From assembly GCF_017562075.2 (NCBI RefSeq), contig NC_054081.1, positions 1,035,648-1,099,647 on the forward strand: a stretch of 64,000 bases of DNA. The letters run 5' to 3'. Below the pieces are notes generated by a model that ran no database searches, was not told where the DNA came from, and saw only the letters and a list, made by a program, of their open reading frames with translations. A program made the translations under genes and the position numbers. The DNA comes from Anopheles merus. Taxonomy: Eukaryota > Arthropoda > Insecta > Diptera > Culicidae. How positions within the stretch are numbered: the first letter of the stretch is position 1; every line of letters starts with the position of its first letter. This document shows, piece after piece, positions 1-11,800 of this stretch.

Positions 1-1823
1 TCCTAATTTCCATCCTATAAAGGTATAGTTCCAATAAATGATTCATCTTCCTGCTCCAGTGCTACACCACTGACGGTCCGAAAGCAGCCGACAAGTTTGT
101 CGAAACCTGTCCACCGAGGTGCACGTTTCGCGCCCATGATGCGAGGCGGCCCCGAAAACTGGCCGCCGGACGAGAATGCGCCCATGGTTCGGTGGGCCAC
201 CCAGCAAATCCCGAGCGGCAACACGGCCGCCGCTATCTCTGGCGTGTTGATTTATTAGTCTAGACCGCACTGCACTGCACTACATTTTCGCAAACGTGCG
301 AATCTCTCGGCGGTCTCGCGCGAAGGGATTTTGTGTTTTTTCTGTTGGGTTTTCCGTTTCTCAGTTATATTAATATCTTTGCCCTCGCCGTCTACCCTAG
401 CCCCTACACCCCCAACAGCCCCCACCCACCCACACACATACACACGTACACTCACCGGTACACACATACGTGCGCGTACACAGACACACATACACGCACA
501 CACAAACACACGTACGGACCGTCTCGTTGGTCGCGCGCGCGTCTCTGCGGTTCCCCAACATCAATCCGACCGGGCCCCGACTGGTTGGTGGGAGGAGGAG
601 GAAGAGGAGAAGGTGTCCCTTGTCGGAGCCGAGCACCAAACAAATCGCCCTCCCTCAAAGGTTCTTGCCCGAACGGGCATTCAGCGCAGTGGAGTGGACC
701 GCACGCACCGACCGCACGGACCGAAGCTAGCCGAAAATCTCAAGGAAAACGGTTACGCACCGCGACCGCCACCCGTCAGCAGGACGGGGCAGCCCGCACC
801 GCCCGAAACGGCAGGACCCTGGTGAGTGAGAGGACGCGCGCAAGAGTGTGTGTTGTGCCGAAGCGAACGTCCGCGACGTCGTCGTCGTTGTCGTCGTAGT
901 CGTCGTTGTCGCGAGCCACCACGGACGGGTCTCTGTGGTGTGCAGGGCAAACAGGCGAGTGCAGTTGCATGCGTCGCTTCCGGAGGACGGAGGCGCGTTT
1001 CCCAAGATCAGCCAGTCACGACGACGACCGAGATTAGCAGCACGCCGCGTCATAGAGGTGTGTGTGTGTGCGTGTAAGAGCGGTGTTTATTGTTTGTCCG
1101 GTACGGTGTACGGAGTGCGTGAGGAGGTCCGGAGGTGTCCCAGCGAGTGTCTCCACGAGCGAAGAAGATCCTGAAGTGTAATCAAGCGGTGCAGGTGGTG
1201 GCAGTAGTGGTGGTGGTAGTGAACATTCCGACGGCAAGATCTGACCTCGGTCGGTGGTCCTTCAACATCTACACACCCCCCACACAGTCACACAAACACA
1301 CACACTCTTGCAGCAGACACCCACACAGCCTGGTGTGTGTCATCGCGTGTAGTTTCCGTGCGTCCCAGTGCACTCAGGCACGCGTGTGTGTGTGTGTGTG
1401 AATCAAGTGCGTGCGAGTGTCAGCAAAAAAAAATAAAAATCGGAACACTGCTCAGACGGCACCGGCAATAGATGTAGCAGTCCTCCGTCCTTTCTTCCCT
1501 GAACTCCCTGGAACTGCCCTGCTCCGAATGCACGCTCCTGCCCTGCTCCGGTCGGCCATACACTGCCGCTCCAGTCAACTCGCACACAATCAACGCGCGG
1601 CGGGTATGCGGAGCTAGAAGAGCATCCCCTCCACCTCCCTAGCTCCCCCCCCCGCCCCCCTGTTGGTGTCCTGAGACTTCTTCGCGGGTGTCGTGCCGTG
1701 GCAGCGTAGCCATCCTGACGACCCGAGACGACCCCTGCCCTAGCAAGGACGCCTTTTGCCCTTTTTGTTTGCGGGACGACGCAGCGCCAAACACCCAAAA
1801 CCAAAACACCACAAAGCCTTTGA
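1..1823. other. 5' flank and probable leader region of NfI; no supported coding sequence
   Basis: GC-rich stretch with several short CA/TG runs (around 410-510, 1060-1080, 1270-1310 and 1384-1400) and CGT/GTC trinucleotide runs near 880-915. Open frames exist on both strands but they overlap each other and translate to Thr/His/Arg low-complexity strings, as expected of CA repeats. A donor-like GTGAGT sits near 820, so untranslated 5' exons of NfI may lie here, but I cannot define them. No clear TATA box was seen. Confidence 0.4.
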
Positions 1824-2026
1824 CGTCCCCCACGTCCCCCGCTCAACTCCAACACACAAGTCGTCGTCGTTGACGCGCGGGCCCCCCCCGCACAAGGCAC
1901 CAGGACGGCGTCGGATCTGGCGCTAGCGCACCGGGGTCAGCTTTGCTCCGCCGGGCTGCTGGATGCGGCCGGAGTGCCGCCCGGCTACGAACCCGACCCC
2001 CTCGCCGTTAGCCCGGCTATGCACAG
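1824..2026 (+). CDS. NfI: NfI first coding exon (N-terminal extension), start uncertain
   Basis: A frame open from 1824 (a TGA lies at 1821-1823) runs to a GTAAGG donor at 2027 and ends in phase 2. Spliced to the acceptor at 9901-9902, codon AG|A is completed and the frame continues MHRSATMDSKATINK into the NFI domain without a stop. The first ATG in this exon is at 2019. Upstream residues such as LLDAAGVPPGYEPDPLAVSP look like real protein (not repeat-derived), so translation may begin in an earlier exon, with 1824 only the limit of the open frame; a C-rich tract ending in CAG at 1903 is one possible acceptor. The first exon is alternative in NFI genes of other animals, so the ATG at 9913 may serve another isoform. 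Confidence 0.5.
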
Positions 2027-2786
2027 GTAAGGGAGTTGGTAGTTAGCGCAGCAAAAGGCTCACAGTTACAGGAGGTGCATCAACTCGCTGCTTGCGAAAG
2101 CGAGGGGGGGGGGGGGGAGAGTGTTTACAGTCGGAGTCGGCTGCAAAGTGGTTGCGATATTTACTGTGCACGCATGTTTACGTTGAACGGGGCGGGAGGC
2201 CGACTGCACTGTGAAGATATCGCAGGCAGCAGGAAATCCTGAAGTCGGCTCCAGGAAGTCCTTCGAAACATCGGAATTTCGATTGATCTTTCAACATTTT
2301 TTTGGGGAATGCGTGTCTCTCATGTAACGTTCCCCTTGTGTGTGAGTGTATCTTCTTAGTAAGTGTGTGTGTGTGTGTGCTGGTGAGGGTGCATGTTTTG
2401 GTGGTGACCCAGCGGCTCCCTCTTCCTCTCTGCTGCCTCCCAAAACCGCTCTTGCTCGTTCGGTGGGTGACAGATTCAAAAAGAGAAGAAAAAAAAAACG
2501 CCAAAAAACACACACAAACTCAAATAGAAGTAATGTGCTCGGTAATGTTTGTTTTTACGGGACAGTCCCGTCCTTGTACGGTGGTGTGTGCGCACGCGTG
2601 TGCGCTCCCATTCGCCCCGTACCCCGCGTGCCGCTGTGTGTGTCGCTCTGTCTCTGTGGCGACGTGTTTTGCGTATGATACGACGAGCTGTTGTTGTTGT
2701 TGTTGTTGCAGCGCAGCATACACACGCGATGCACGGATGCTGCAGATGCACTTTTGCTCCCACTCTTCCATCACCATACCCTTCCC

Positions 2787-2837
<51 letters not shown>

Positions 2838-5800
2838 TGCTTTATTTTGCACCGCGCGCTGGTTACGAAACGCACCGTCGGCCGCGACCTGACCGACACG
2901 GACGCAGTGGGATTTTTCCCCGCACTTTTGTTTTTCTTCTTGTTGGGGGTTTTCTTGACGAAGGTTCGACACAGCCAGTTGTTTTCCATTGCTTTTCCTT
3001 CCCCTACCCCCTCCCCCTTCCTTTTCTTTCGAAACAGAAAAACCTTCAAAATACGCTCTCCCTTCCCTACCTCCTGCCGCTTTTGTTTGCATTAACGTTT
3101 TCGGGCCGCACACAGTCACAGCCGTTCTGCATTCCGTTACACACCAATACATACCGCTGCTGCCTTCAACCTCCCATTCCTCCCATCGCCACCCTCCCCC
3201 CCCCCCCCCTTTTACCATGCTACGCACTTTCCCACACTGCAGTGGGTGCAGTTTTTCCTTCTCGATGTTCTCACTCCCATCCCCCATCCCCTTCCCGCGT
3301 TGCAACTGCACCGAAATGCGAACCGCCATGTGTGTGTGTGTGTGTGTTCGCGAGCATTTGTTTGTTCGGGTATGTGTGTGTGTTTGTGTGCAGTTTTAGG
3401 GATGCTGAGTGTGGGAAAAATGAGTGGAAGAAGAGTGTGTGAGAGAGAGAGACACACACACACACACACACACACACAGTGCAAGAAGCAATACATCTTT
3501 CGCGGGCAGAACGAATTTCAGCCTCGCCGCTTGACGGGCGGTCGTAACCCGTTGGAAAAGTGCTTTGAAGATTGACGGTGGGGGGGGGAGGCGGGGGGGG
3601 GTGGTAGGGTGGTAAGGAGAAGGGAACGATATGAAAGACAGGATGGCGAGAGGGGCGGGAGGGGAAACTGCACCAATATTTTTCCTTGACATCCCCCCTC
3701 GCTTCACCCGGTGACCCTCCCCCCCTCCCCCTTCCACTTCCACCACCGATGTTTGTGTGTGTGTGTGTTTTTTCTTTTTTAGTGCGCGTGATGCACGCGA
3801 GAGCGAACCGGCGATGTGGGGGGGGGGGAGGCGATGGGAAGGTGGGGCGCGAAGGGTTTCGCGAAAAATCTATCGTTCGACTGACCGGCGCGCGCCTTTG
3901 GCCTTTTCGGCATGAAGCGGGCTTGTCCTGCTGCGGTTTGAATTCCGGGTGTCATCTGGTTTTTGAGCGCGCTTCGCCCGCGATCAAGCCCGTGTCTCGT
4001 ACCCCTCCTACCCTCAAGCCCACCCCTCACACTGGGGCGAGGGGAGGTGCATCTTGCTACATCGGCTGGTACTAGCGCTAAGAGGGAACGGTCTGGCCGA
4101 GGTGACTCTATTTTCGTCCAAACGCGCTTTCGAACGCTGTTTGGTGAATGTGTATGCGCTTGTGGGTGAGGAGGGGAAGGAGGAGGGGGGGGGGGGGAGA
4201 GGAGTGTTGTCGGAGGTTGTTTTGCGCGCGGGGAGGAGTGGCCGGGCCTGTGCAGTTGCATGCATCACCATTTCGATGGATCAGCTGATCGCAGATGCCT
4301 TTTTCCCGCGCCGAAATGCAAAATCCAAGCAAGGGTAGCGAGCGAAGGTAGCGTTAGAGTGAAGCAATGAACAAGTAGGCACAAATATGGTGAATTATGC
4401 ACCAATGCAGTGACAGTTTAACTCTCCTGCTGCTAAATATCGCTTTCAATCTAATTAATTTAGCATATTTATGGTTTGTTGGTTTCGTCATTTCCCTTAA
4501 ATGTCTGTAAACTGACAGTCGTTGCCGCTAATTTTTTTTTTTTAACTATTCCAGCACTAAATTGTTCATTACTTGACTTACAGAGTTTTCCAGGAGTTCT
4601 CATAGCTGTGGGACACTTTATAAACCCTTTCTTGAAATGAACTTAATGTAATGGGAATTGGACTCTCCAAAACACACTTGTTGGACAAATCCAATAGGAA
4701 ATTGCAAGGAGTTTGTCCAATAAAGGTGCCATAGAGTTCAATTTCCAACGTATGAAGTTCACTTCCAATAGGAAAGAGTCTAAGAAGTGTCCCACAACAT
4801 AAATTAGACATTATAATAATTGAATTTAAATATAAATCATGTTTTCCGGTTCAAAGCTTTAACTCCTTATCATTTGATGCATTAACTAATTGCTCTCCAA
4901 CTTGGTTTTGGTGGGAAATAAGCCCTACCAACCAATCTATCTTTTTATTCTCAATTTCGTGCTGCCTCTAACCACTGCTTAAGGTGTCGGAAAACGGGAA
5001 ACCTTGTCGTTCGCGGGATGGCTTGCACAAGACGGACGGACGGAGAGGGAGAGGGGCATTTTTTGTTACGACCAATGAGGCACTTTTCCTACCTTTCCTA
5101 CTATTTTTACAGGGAAACCCGAAAATAGACACTCAAGGCACACGCTCTGTATTGGTTTTCGCAGCATGGTTGTGGCAAAGAGAGGACCGAGGGGAGGGTG
5201 CGTTCTTAGATGCGACGTTGTAAGTGGTCCGGTGCAGATTGCACCATGCATTAACTCACAGACCCCTTACTCCCTCTCTTCTCCCCCTCAAGCTGAACCG
5301 AAGATTGATTTATGATCTCGTTACTCAACGCCCGTACCTGCCATCTTAGAAGTTCTGTGCAGGTTAGAGCCTGAGTGCTGGAGCTCTCCACTCCAGCCTG
5401 CCTGGGGAGCAATGAACGCAGTCTTTGGACAGCAATCAACACCAACGACAGCCGGATTAACACGTCGGTGTGTTCGTTTTTGCGCGCCATTTTCAATGTT
5501 GTTGGCCCCCGTCACGGTGGACCAGAGGTTTGGGCAACGTTTTTTTTTTGGCGGCAGACTATCCCCGAAGCTCCCCCTCCGCTGCCGGAAGCCGGATGTA
5601 GCGTGTTTTGCAGTTCTGTTGCGCGTTCCATCGGGCGCCACCACTTGGCAGCTGCTCCACGGCGCGGTGTTGGCCACCGCCGGGCCGAGCGCACACCGGT
5701 TTGGCAACATTCCTACAGGTCGCCCCGGCAGATCTCGAGTTGCACAAAGCGGAGAGAGAGTGAGAGAGAAGGAGAAAGGGGGAGGGATGGTGAAAAGATG

Positions 5801-8800
5801 CGTCTGACCGACCGGCCCCCCCGCGGGACGGATGGAAACACGCACGCACCGACCACGAGGAGGCAGCGGGCTAATGTCATTGTCTGGTGCGCTTACCGCG
5901 GCCTCGAAGCCGATGCCAAAGGTCGGTACGAGCGCGCGCCCGGGGGGCCCCAGACGGGGTTTGGGACAGTGGGGTTTTGTTTTGGCGGGCTTTCAGCGAC
6001 CCCGAAAGCGACCCCATCGCCAGACGGATGAATGGAAACGGCGGATTGGCGGACGAGAGGGGATGGTGGGGACGCAGCGGGGTGAATGTGCCACTGAGTG
6101 CGGGGAATGATTCATCCCCGATGCTCTCGGGTGCAATAGTAGCAGCAGCATCCCGAAAGTTGTCGGTGCTGCGGGTCGCTTTCGGGCGCGAGTTGGCACC
6201 GTTCGCGTGTAGATGGCGCTGGCGCTGCTTGGGAGATAAAATTACAGCATGCGCGCGACAGCGTGGCGTTTGACCGTTGGCGTTGTACAACAGAGGCAAC
6301 CATTTGGCAAACAATGGAAGCAATCCACCGCTGCTGCAACAGCTCAGTTTATTCATTGATTACAGGGTTTCGAATCATATAAGGGAATAGTTCAATCAGT
6401 TAGGGGAATGTTGCAAATCGGTAGGGGAATATTGCATGCAAGCTGTGGATGTTTGCAATCACTTAGGGGAATGTTGCAATCGATTAGGGGAATTTTGCAA
6501 GCGTACTGTGGAGCTGTCATCAGACGGTGGGTGCCGGTGTAAAAAGCTTCGAATTGATACCGATGATGTTTTTTTACAGGGTTTCGAATCATATAAGGGA
6601 ATAGTTCAATCAGTTAGGGGAATGTTGCAAATCGGTAGGGGAATATTGCAAGCAAGCTGTGGATGTTTGCAATCACTAGGGGAGTGTTGCAATCGATTAG
6701 GGGAATTTTGCAAGCGTACTGTGGAGCTGTCATCAGACTGTGGGTGCCGCTGTAAATACCTCAAAATGTTTTCGTCAATCTTACTAACTTATCATGTTTA
6801 ATTATGGCTCCGCAGCAGGATTTCTTTAGTTTATCATGTGTACATCAGAATCCCACACGAAAACAACTCCAAATGATGTTTTAAAAAAACATCATCGGTA
6901 TCAATTCGAAGCTTTTTACACCGGCACCCACCGTCTGATGACAGCTCCACAGTACGCTTGCAAAATTCCCCTAATCGATTGCAACATTCCCCTAAGTGAT
7001 TGCAAACATCCACAGCTTGCATGCAATATTCCCTACCGATTTGCAACATTCCCCTAACTGATTGAACTATTCCCTTATATGATTCGAAACCCTGTAAAAC
7101 ATCATTTGGAGTTGTTTTCGTGTGGGATTCTGATGTACACATGATAAACTAAAGAAATCCTGCTGCGGAGCCATAATTAAACATGATAAGTTAGTAAGAT
7201 TGACGAAAACATTTTGAGGTATTTACAGCGGCACCCACAGTCTGATGACAGCTCCACAGTACGCTTGCAAAATTCCCCTAATCGATTGCAACACTCCCCT
7301 AGTGATTGCAAACATCCACAGCTTGCTTGCAATATTCCCCTACCGATTTGCAACATTCCCCTAACTGATTGAACTATTCCCTTATATGATTCGAAACCCT
7401 GTATTAGGTTTGATTGAAAAATAAGTGACATTTAGATTTTGGCTAATTGAAGGGAGCAGTTTCAGGAGATTCATAGAATCCACTGAACATGAATGTGGCA
7501 TAACCTTTTTATCCGGGACTATCATGTACCAGGTATGGATGATCTTTAGTTCTGAGTAAGAGTGATTGAACCATATTAATTTTATATTATGTCAAGCTAT
7601 GGATTCAACTCTGCCAGCAGAGTGTTTTACGACTCTTTTGTGATTCAAATAATTCACCCTGCGAACTGAAGACCTCTAATTCATTCACGAAAGGTCCGTT
7701 TAGTCATCGAGTGAACGTGGAGTTATTTTTAAAATTACAATTTGTTTGAGCAACTATTTTGCTGTAGATAATCTAGCAAATACTTACACAATGCAATGTT
7801 CTTTGTTTTGTTATGTTATGCCCTATATTTCAATGATTTTTTAAAAAATATTCTCGAAAAATAGTAACTATAACACAGCAACCGCTTAGCAAGTCGGAAC
7901 AGAAAGCGATTGGATTAATGGTTGATGTGAGTCGCTAGAAAGCAACAGGAATCTTATTGAGTTGGTTAGCATAATTCGTTGCCTCACTCGAATAATTCGA
8001 ACATGGCTCGTTTTGTCTTGATTATCTCCATTCTAAATCAGTGGTGAGTCGTGACAAAATATAGGCCCTAAGTGGTAATATGAGACCGGATTCTTTCAAA
8101 TCATTAGAAACACACCTTTACTTTAAAACCTTAAACACTTAATTGGCGTACAAGTTTGCAGTTATATCAGAACCATTTTGATTATAACAGAATTTCAAAG
8201 GATTTAATCACATCATACTTGGCATAAATCGACTTATTGCTTTTATGATGTACCGTTATTCCATATTATAGTATATTATAGAATTAAAAAAAAATAGAAA
8301 ATGAAGGTGTATAAAACCTATTTGAAGGACAAGCTGTCCGTTGATCTCGTGGCCTAAGCAGCTGCTAACTCCGCATCATCTCTAACTCTGATTGAAACCA
8401 CCATAAAAAGTGATTTATTTTATCTTCTACATGCACACTTGTGGCTAAACAATTGCGTCGCAGTGAATTTTGATGAAAGTTTGTCTTTGCTACATGTTGA
8501 GCCACTGTTGTATGCTATTTCCGACGGTTCTATGGTACGATCGTTAGGTTACGCGACCTAACGACATGTCCCTCATCGGTACAGGACTTGTTTAACTTAT
8601 TTTACATTCCTTCAATCGTTGATGGTGCCTGTGATAGAACAAAACTACAAATCGTAAGAAAGAACCGTGAAACGAACGAACTATTGAAAGAGACACAATT
8701 CCGTAGGTTTCATGTTTCTTTGCTGAAGGAACATTTTCGGACGCGTTTGGCAACTAGAACGGATACAGCAACGGACTCATGGGCTAAAACGTACACACAA

Positions 8801-11800
8801 TTGCTTTTAATAATCTTTTAGAATAGTAGTTTGAATAGCTAACAAGAATTGAAACGAATGTTGAGACATTTAAACGATAATTGAGACATAACTTTGTGAT
8901 ACTTCACACGGTAGACTCAATACAATACGTTGAACGTTCAAAAAGGCTTCGGAATCAACTAAATTCGTTTTATGCCACATGTACTTAATATAAAACTTAA
9001 ACATGTCGCTTTCTTCGCAAATGTTGTCACCAGAATGACTGTCAAGTATGAATATTTGATGTCTTTTCTGGCCACCACATGGAAAATACATCTATAAATA
9101 TCAAATGTCTTGCCTAAATAAGAGTTTTAATTTTTGTTAATGCCCCAGCAGAACGATCATCTTTCGCAGTGAACACAATTTAAATTTTTTCAAGAGACAC
9201 ATTAAGCCCTATCGGACGAAATAATCTATCTCTTCGAGCGGCACACGGCTCGTCTAATGCTTTGATGCGGCTAGCTTGGACAAGCAGTTGGTCACAGTAA
9301 ACGGGTCGTCGATGTGGAACAAAGTGAGTGGTTTTGAAGGAATCAGTTAAAACGACACAACAGTGACAATACACACCAATTATACCACACGCATTTTAAT
9401 AAGGGCAACATAAAAGCGAAAACCACTGGCTAAAGCAATGATAATAACTTTGTTTTAAGTTTTGATGGGCAGATTCATTAAAGGGTAATTAGTTACCTTT
9501 ACCTCTTACCCCAATCTCTTCATATTGCCATTGTGAATAGCTATAATGAGCTATATGAGGCTTAACCTTCTTAATGTTCGTTTTACTGAAGCTTGTGTTT
9601 GATCTTCATGAAAGATTTAAAATATGAACCAACAATGTTTTCTAGCGTATTTCAAATATGAAAGACCCTTCTAAACTATTCGAAAGTTTAAAAAATACGG
9701 TCCCAAAGATTAACATAACTGAGAGCAAAACTGAAGCTGTCATGTTAGCAACCGTAATAGCCGACACTAGCATTTCTATTTCACACATGCCACATGAAGG
9801 GTCTTAGTTTAAAAATTCGTGAAAGCGATATTGTTTTGGTCTCAATGTCATTTAACGTTTCGTAGCTTGATCTAATCTCGATTCATCTATTACTTCTTCC
9901 AGATCCGCTACCATGGACTCGAAAGCAACGATAAACAAGGGCAATTTTCTCTCACAGGTAAGAGGGACTCGCACAGTGTCGCTTGTGTATGTTTCCCCAT
10001 CACGTATCTGCACACGAAATTAACCATCCCATTCCTCTTCACACATCCATCCCACAACAATCATACAAAACCTTCACGCAAAACAAACAACGACAAAAAA
10101 ATGTAATCGAAATTAATAAAAAACACTTTATTCGTAGTACACCTTGTAGCGCTTTCCACATCACTCACGCCACAACCGAGTGCTCCCGCCGTCTTTCTTT
10201 CAGCAGCGGCAGCGGGCTCAAAATTAAACGAGAAACCAAACCAGACCCAAAATTAAACGAGAAACCCACCAAAGCAAAAACGCCCAAATTCACCGTTTTC
10301 CGGCTACACACATATATGACACACATATACACATTGGCCGTACATGTCCCGAGTGCCGTATGATCCGGAAGGTGTGAAGTGACCTGGTGACTGGGAAAGC
10401 GGACCCTTGCTTGCGGGGAGGGTGATTGGGCTTCCGTTGTTGACTGCTTGCACTGCTTGCATGCTGCATGGCGTTGCTTCCTGTTTAATGCGCGTTAAAT
10501 CTTGAAGAGGTTTAAGGACTTTTAACGACCCGATTAATAGGCGAACAATGGCCACTGTTGGTTGAAGCAGCTGGAGATGGAAGGTGTTGCCCTCACAATG
10601 CCGACGCAAACGAGATTACTGCACCAATTGTCAGCGGTGGCGATAAAGGCGAAGACTGTTCCTGATGCTGTTGATTCTTTCTGCAGGAATTGTAGAAGAA
10701 CGGTGCATGCTTTGTTACTGTTTGTTTTCTTTTTCTTTATGTTTGTTTTTTTTTCGCTTGGAAAATACTCCTAAGAAAATACAGCCACCGGATAACATAT
10801 AGGATTAAGTAACTGTTACAATTGCCTCATAATTAGCTAAATGGTGTAATTGTCCAGACTGTTGTTATGGAGAATAGGCCATTTTTCTGAAACATTTTGT
10901 ACAAACATTTTGCTGACTTTGCTACTTGGGAGAGTGGCGTGGAGAGTGCGCATTGCAATTGCCATTTCAGATCTAAAACTGAATAAACAAATATGTACAA
11001 AACTTAAACATTAAACTCCAACTTATGCTAAATTAAACTCCAAAGCTGAGCTAGAATGCAACTGTTAGTACATTATTATAATTTATTACTGTTATTTACT
11101 GCCAAAGCGCCTAAGCCAGGTCGTAATGATTAGGTTATGGTGCATGTTAATACACCAATGCTTTTGATCAACAACAATGCCCCCTCGTACCAGCAAAATA
11201 CACAATAATAGTGGTGTTATTTACGCTCTGTCGTCTGCCATCACCAGCAGCCAAAACATCAAACAACAAACAATACACTAATCGAGCAGTTTGGGCTTCG
11301 GTCGAATTGAATTTAAAGACGTGCTGATCTAATCACCTCATTCTTTCTCGTTCTCGCGGCTCTTTTTATCTCTATCTTTCTTTCTACGAGTGGCACAAGC
11401 TCAGTTCAATTTTGCTTCCCATTTTTCCGAAATGCAAATAAACGTTCCGCTTACGCATTAGCACCCCTTCCTTACCGGCACACGTGCCCATCCCATCCCC
11501 ACATAAACCAATTGTGCTGGGCTGCAATTGCTACAATTAGTTTGCTCGTGCAGGTTCACCCCGCTCATCCCATTCCCGTCCGCTTTCCCTGCTTGAGGCC
11601 TTCGACAAGATGTGCCAAATGAATTCGCTTGCGTTTTACAGCTGCTGTGTTCCTCTCTACAGCTACATTTCTATGGGTGTGTGTCCGTTGTATGTCTGTG
11701 CGTAGATCTGTTTTTGTTTCGGGTTTTGTTATTTAGTGTAGGCTTTCTTCTTGTCCGGTGCAATTTAACAATTAAATTTCTTACCTTGCTCCCGTTTCTT

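Larger units (their letters stand above)
2027..9902. other. NfI intron 1 (7.9 kb)
   Basis: The first 4.3 kb is GC-rich, with a CT/CA compound repeat at 2787-2837, GA/CA at 3441-3478, TG near 3330-3350 and 3750, and many G or C runs of 9 to 12. From about 4330 the composition turns AT-rich and holds a CAGGG-type MITE copy (4581-4796). GC-rich sequence returns at 5000-6350, followed by the nested palindrome (6361-7403) and AT-rich sequence with no recognised feature (7404-9890). A small open frame at 8588-8821 and others of similar size have no family signature and are not called. Confidence 0.7.

Noticed and set aside
6436..7431. Cys/Leu/Arg-rich open frames repeating GMLQIGRGILQ-like units on both strands
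   Set aside because: They are translations of the short GGGGAATGTTGCAATC repeats in the palindromic element; the same string appears from both strands of the palindrome.
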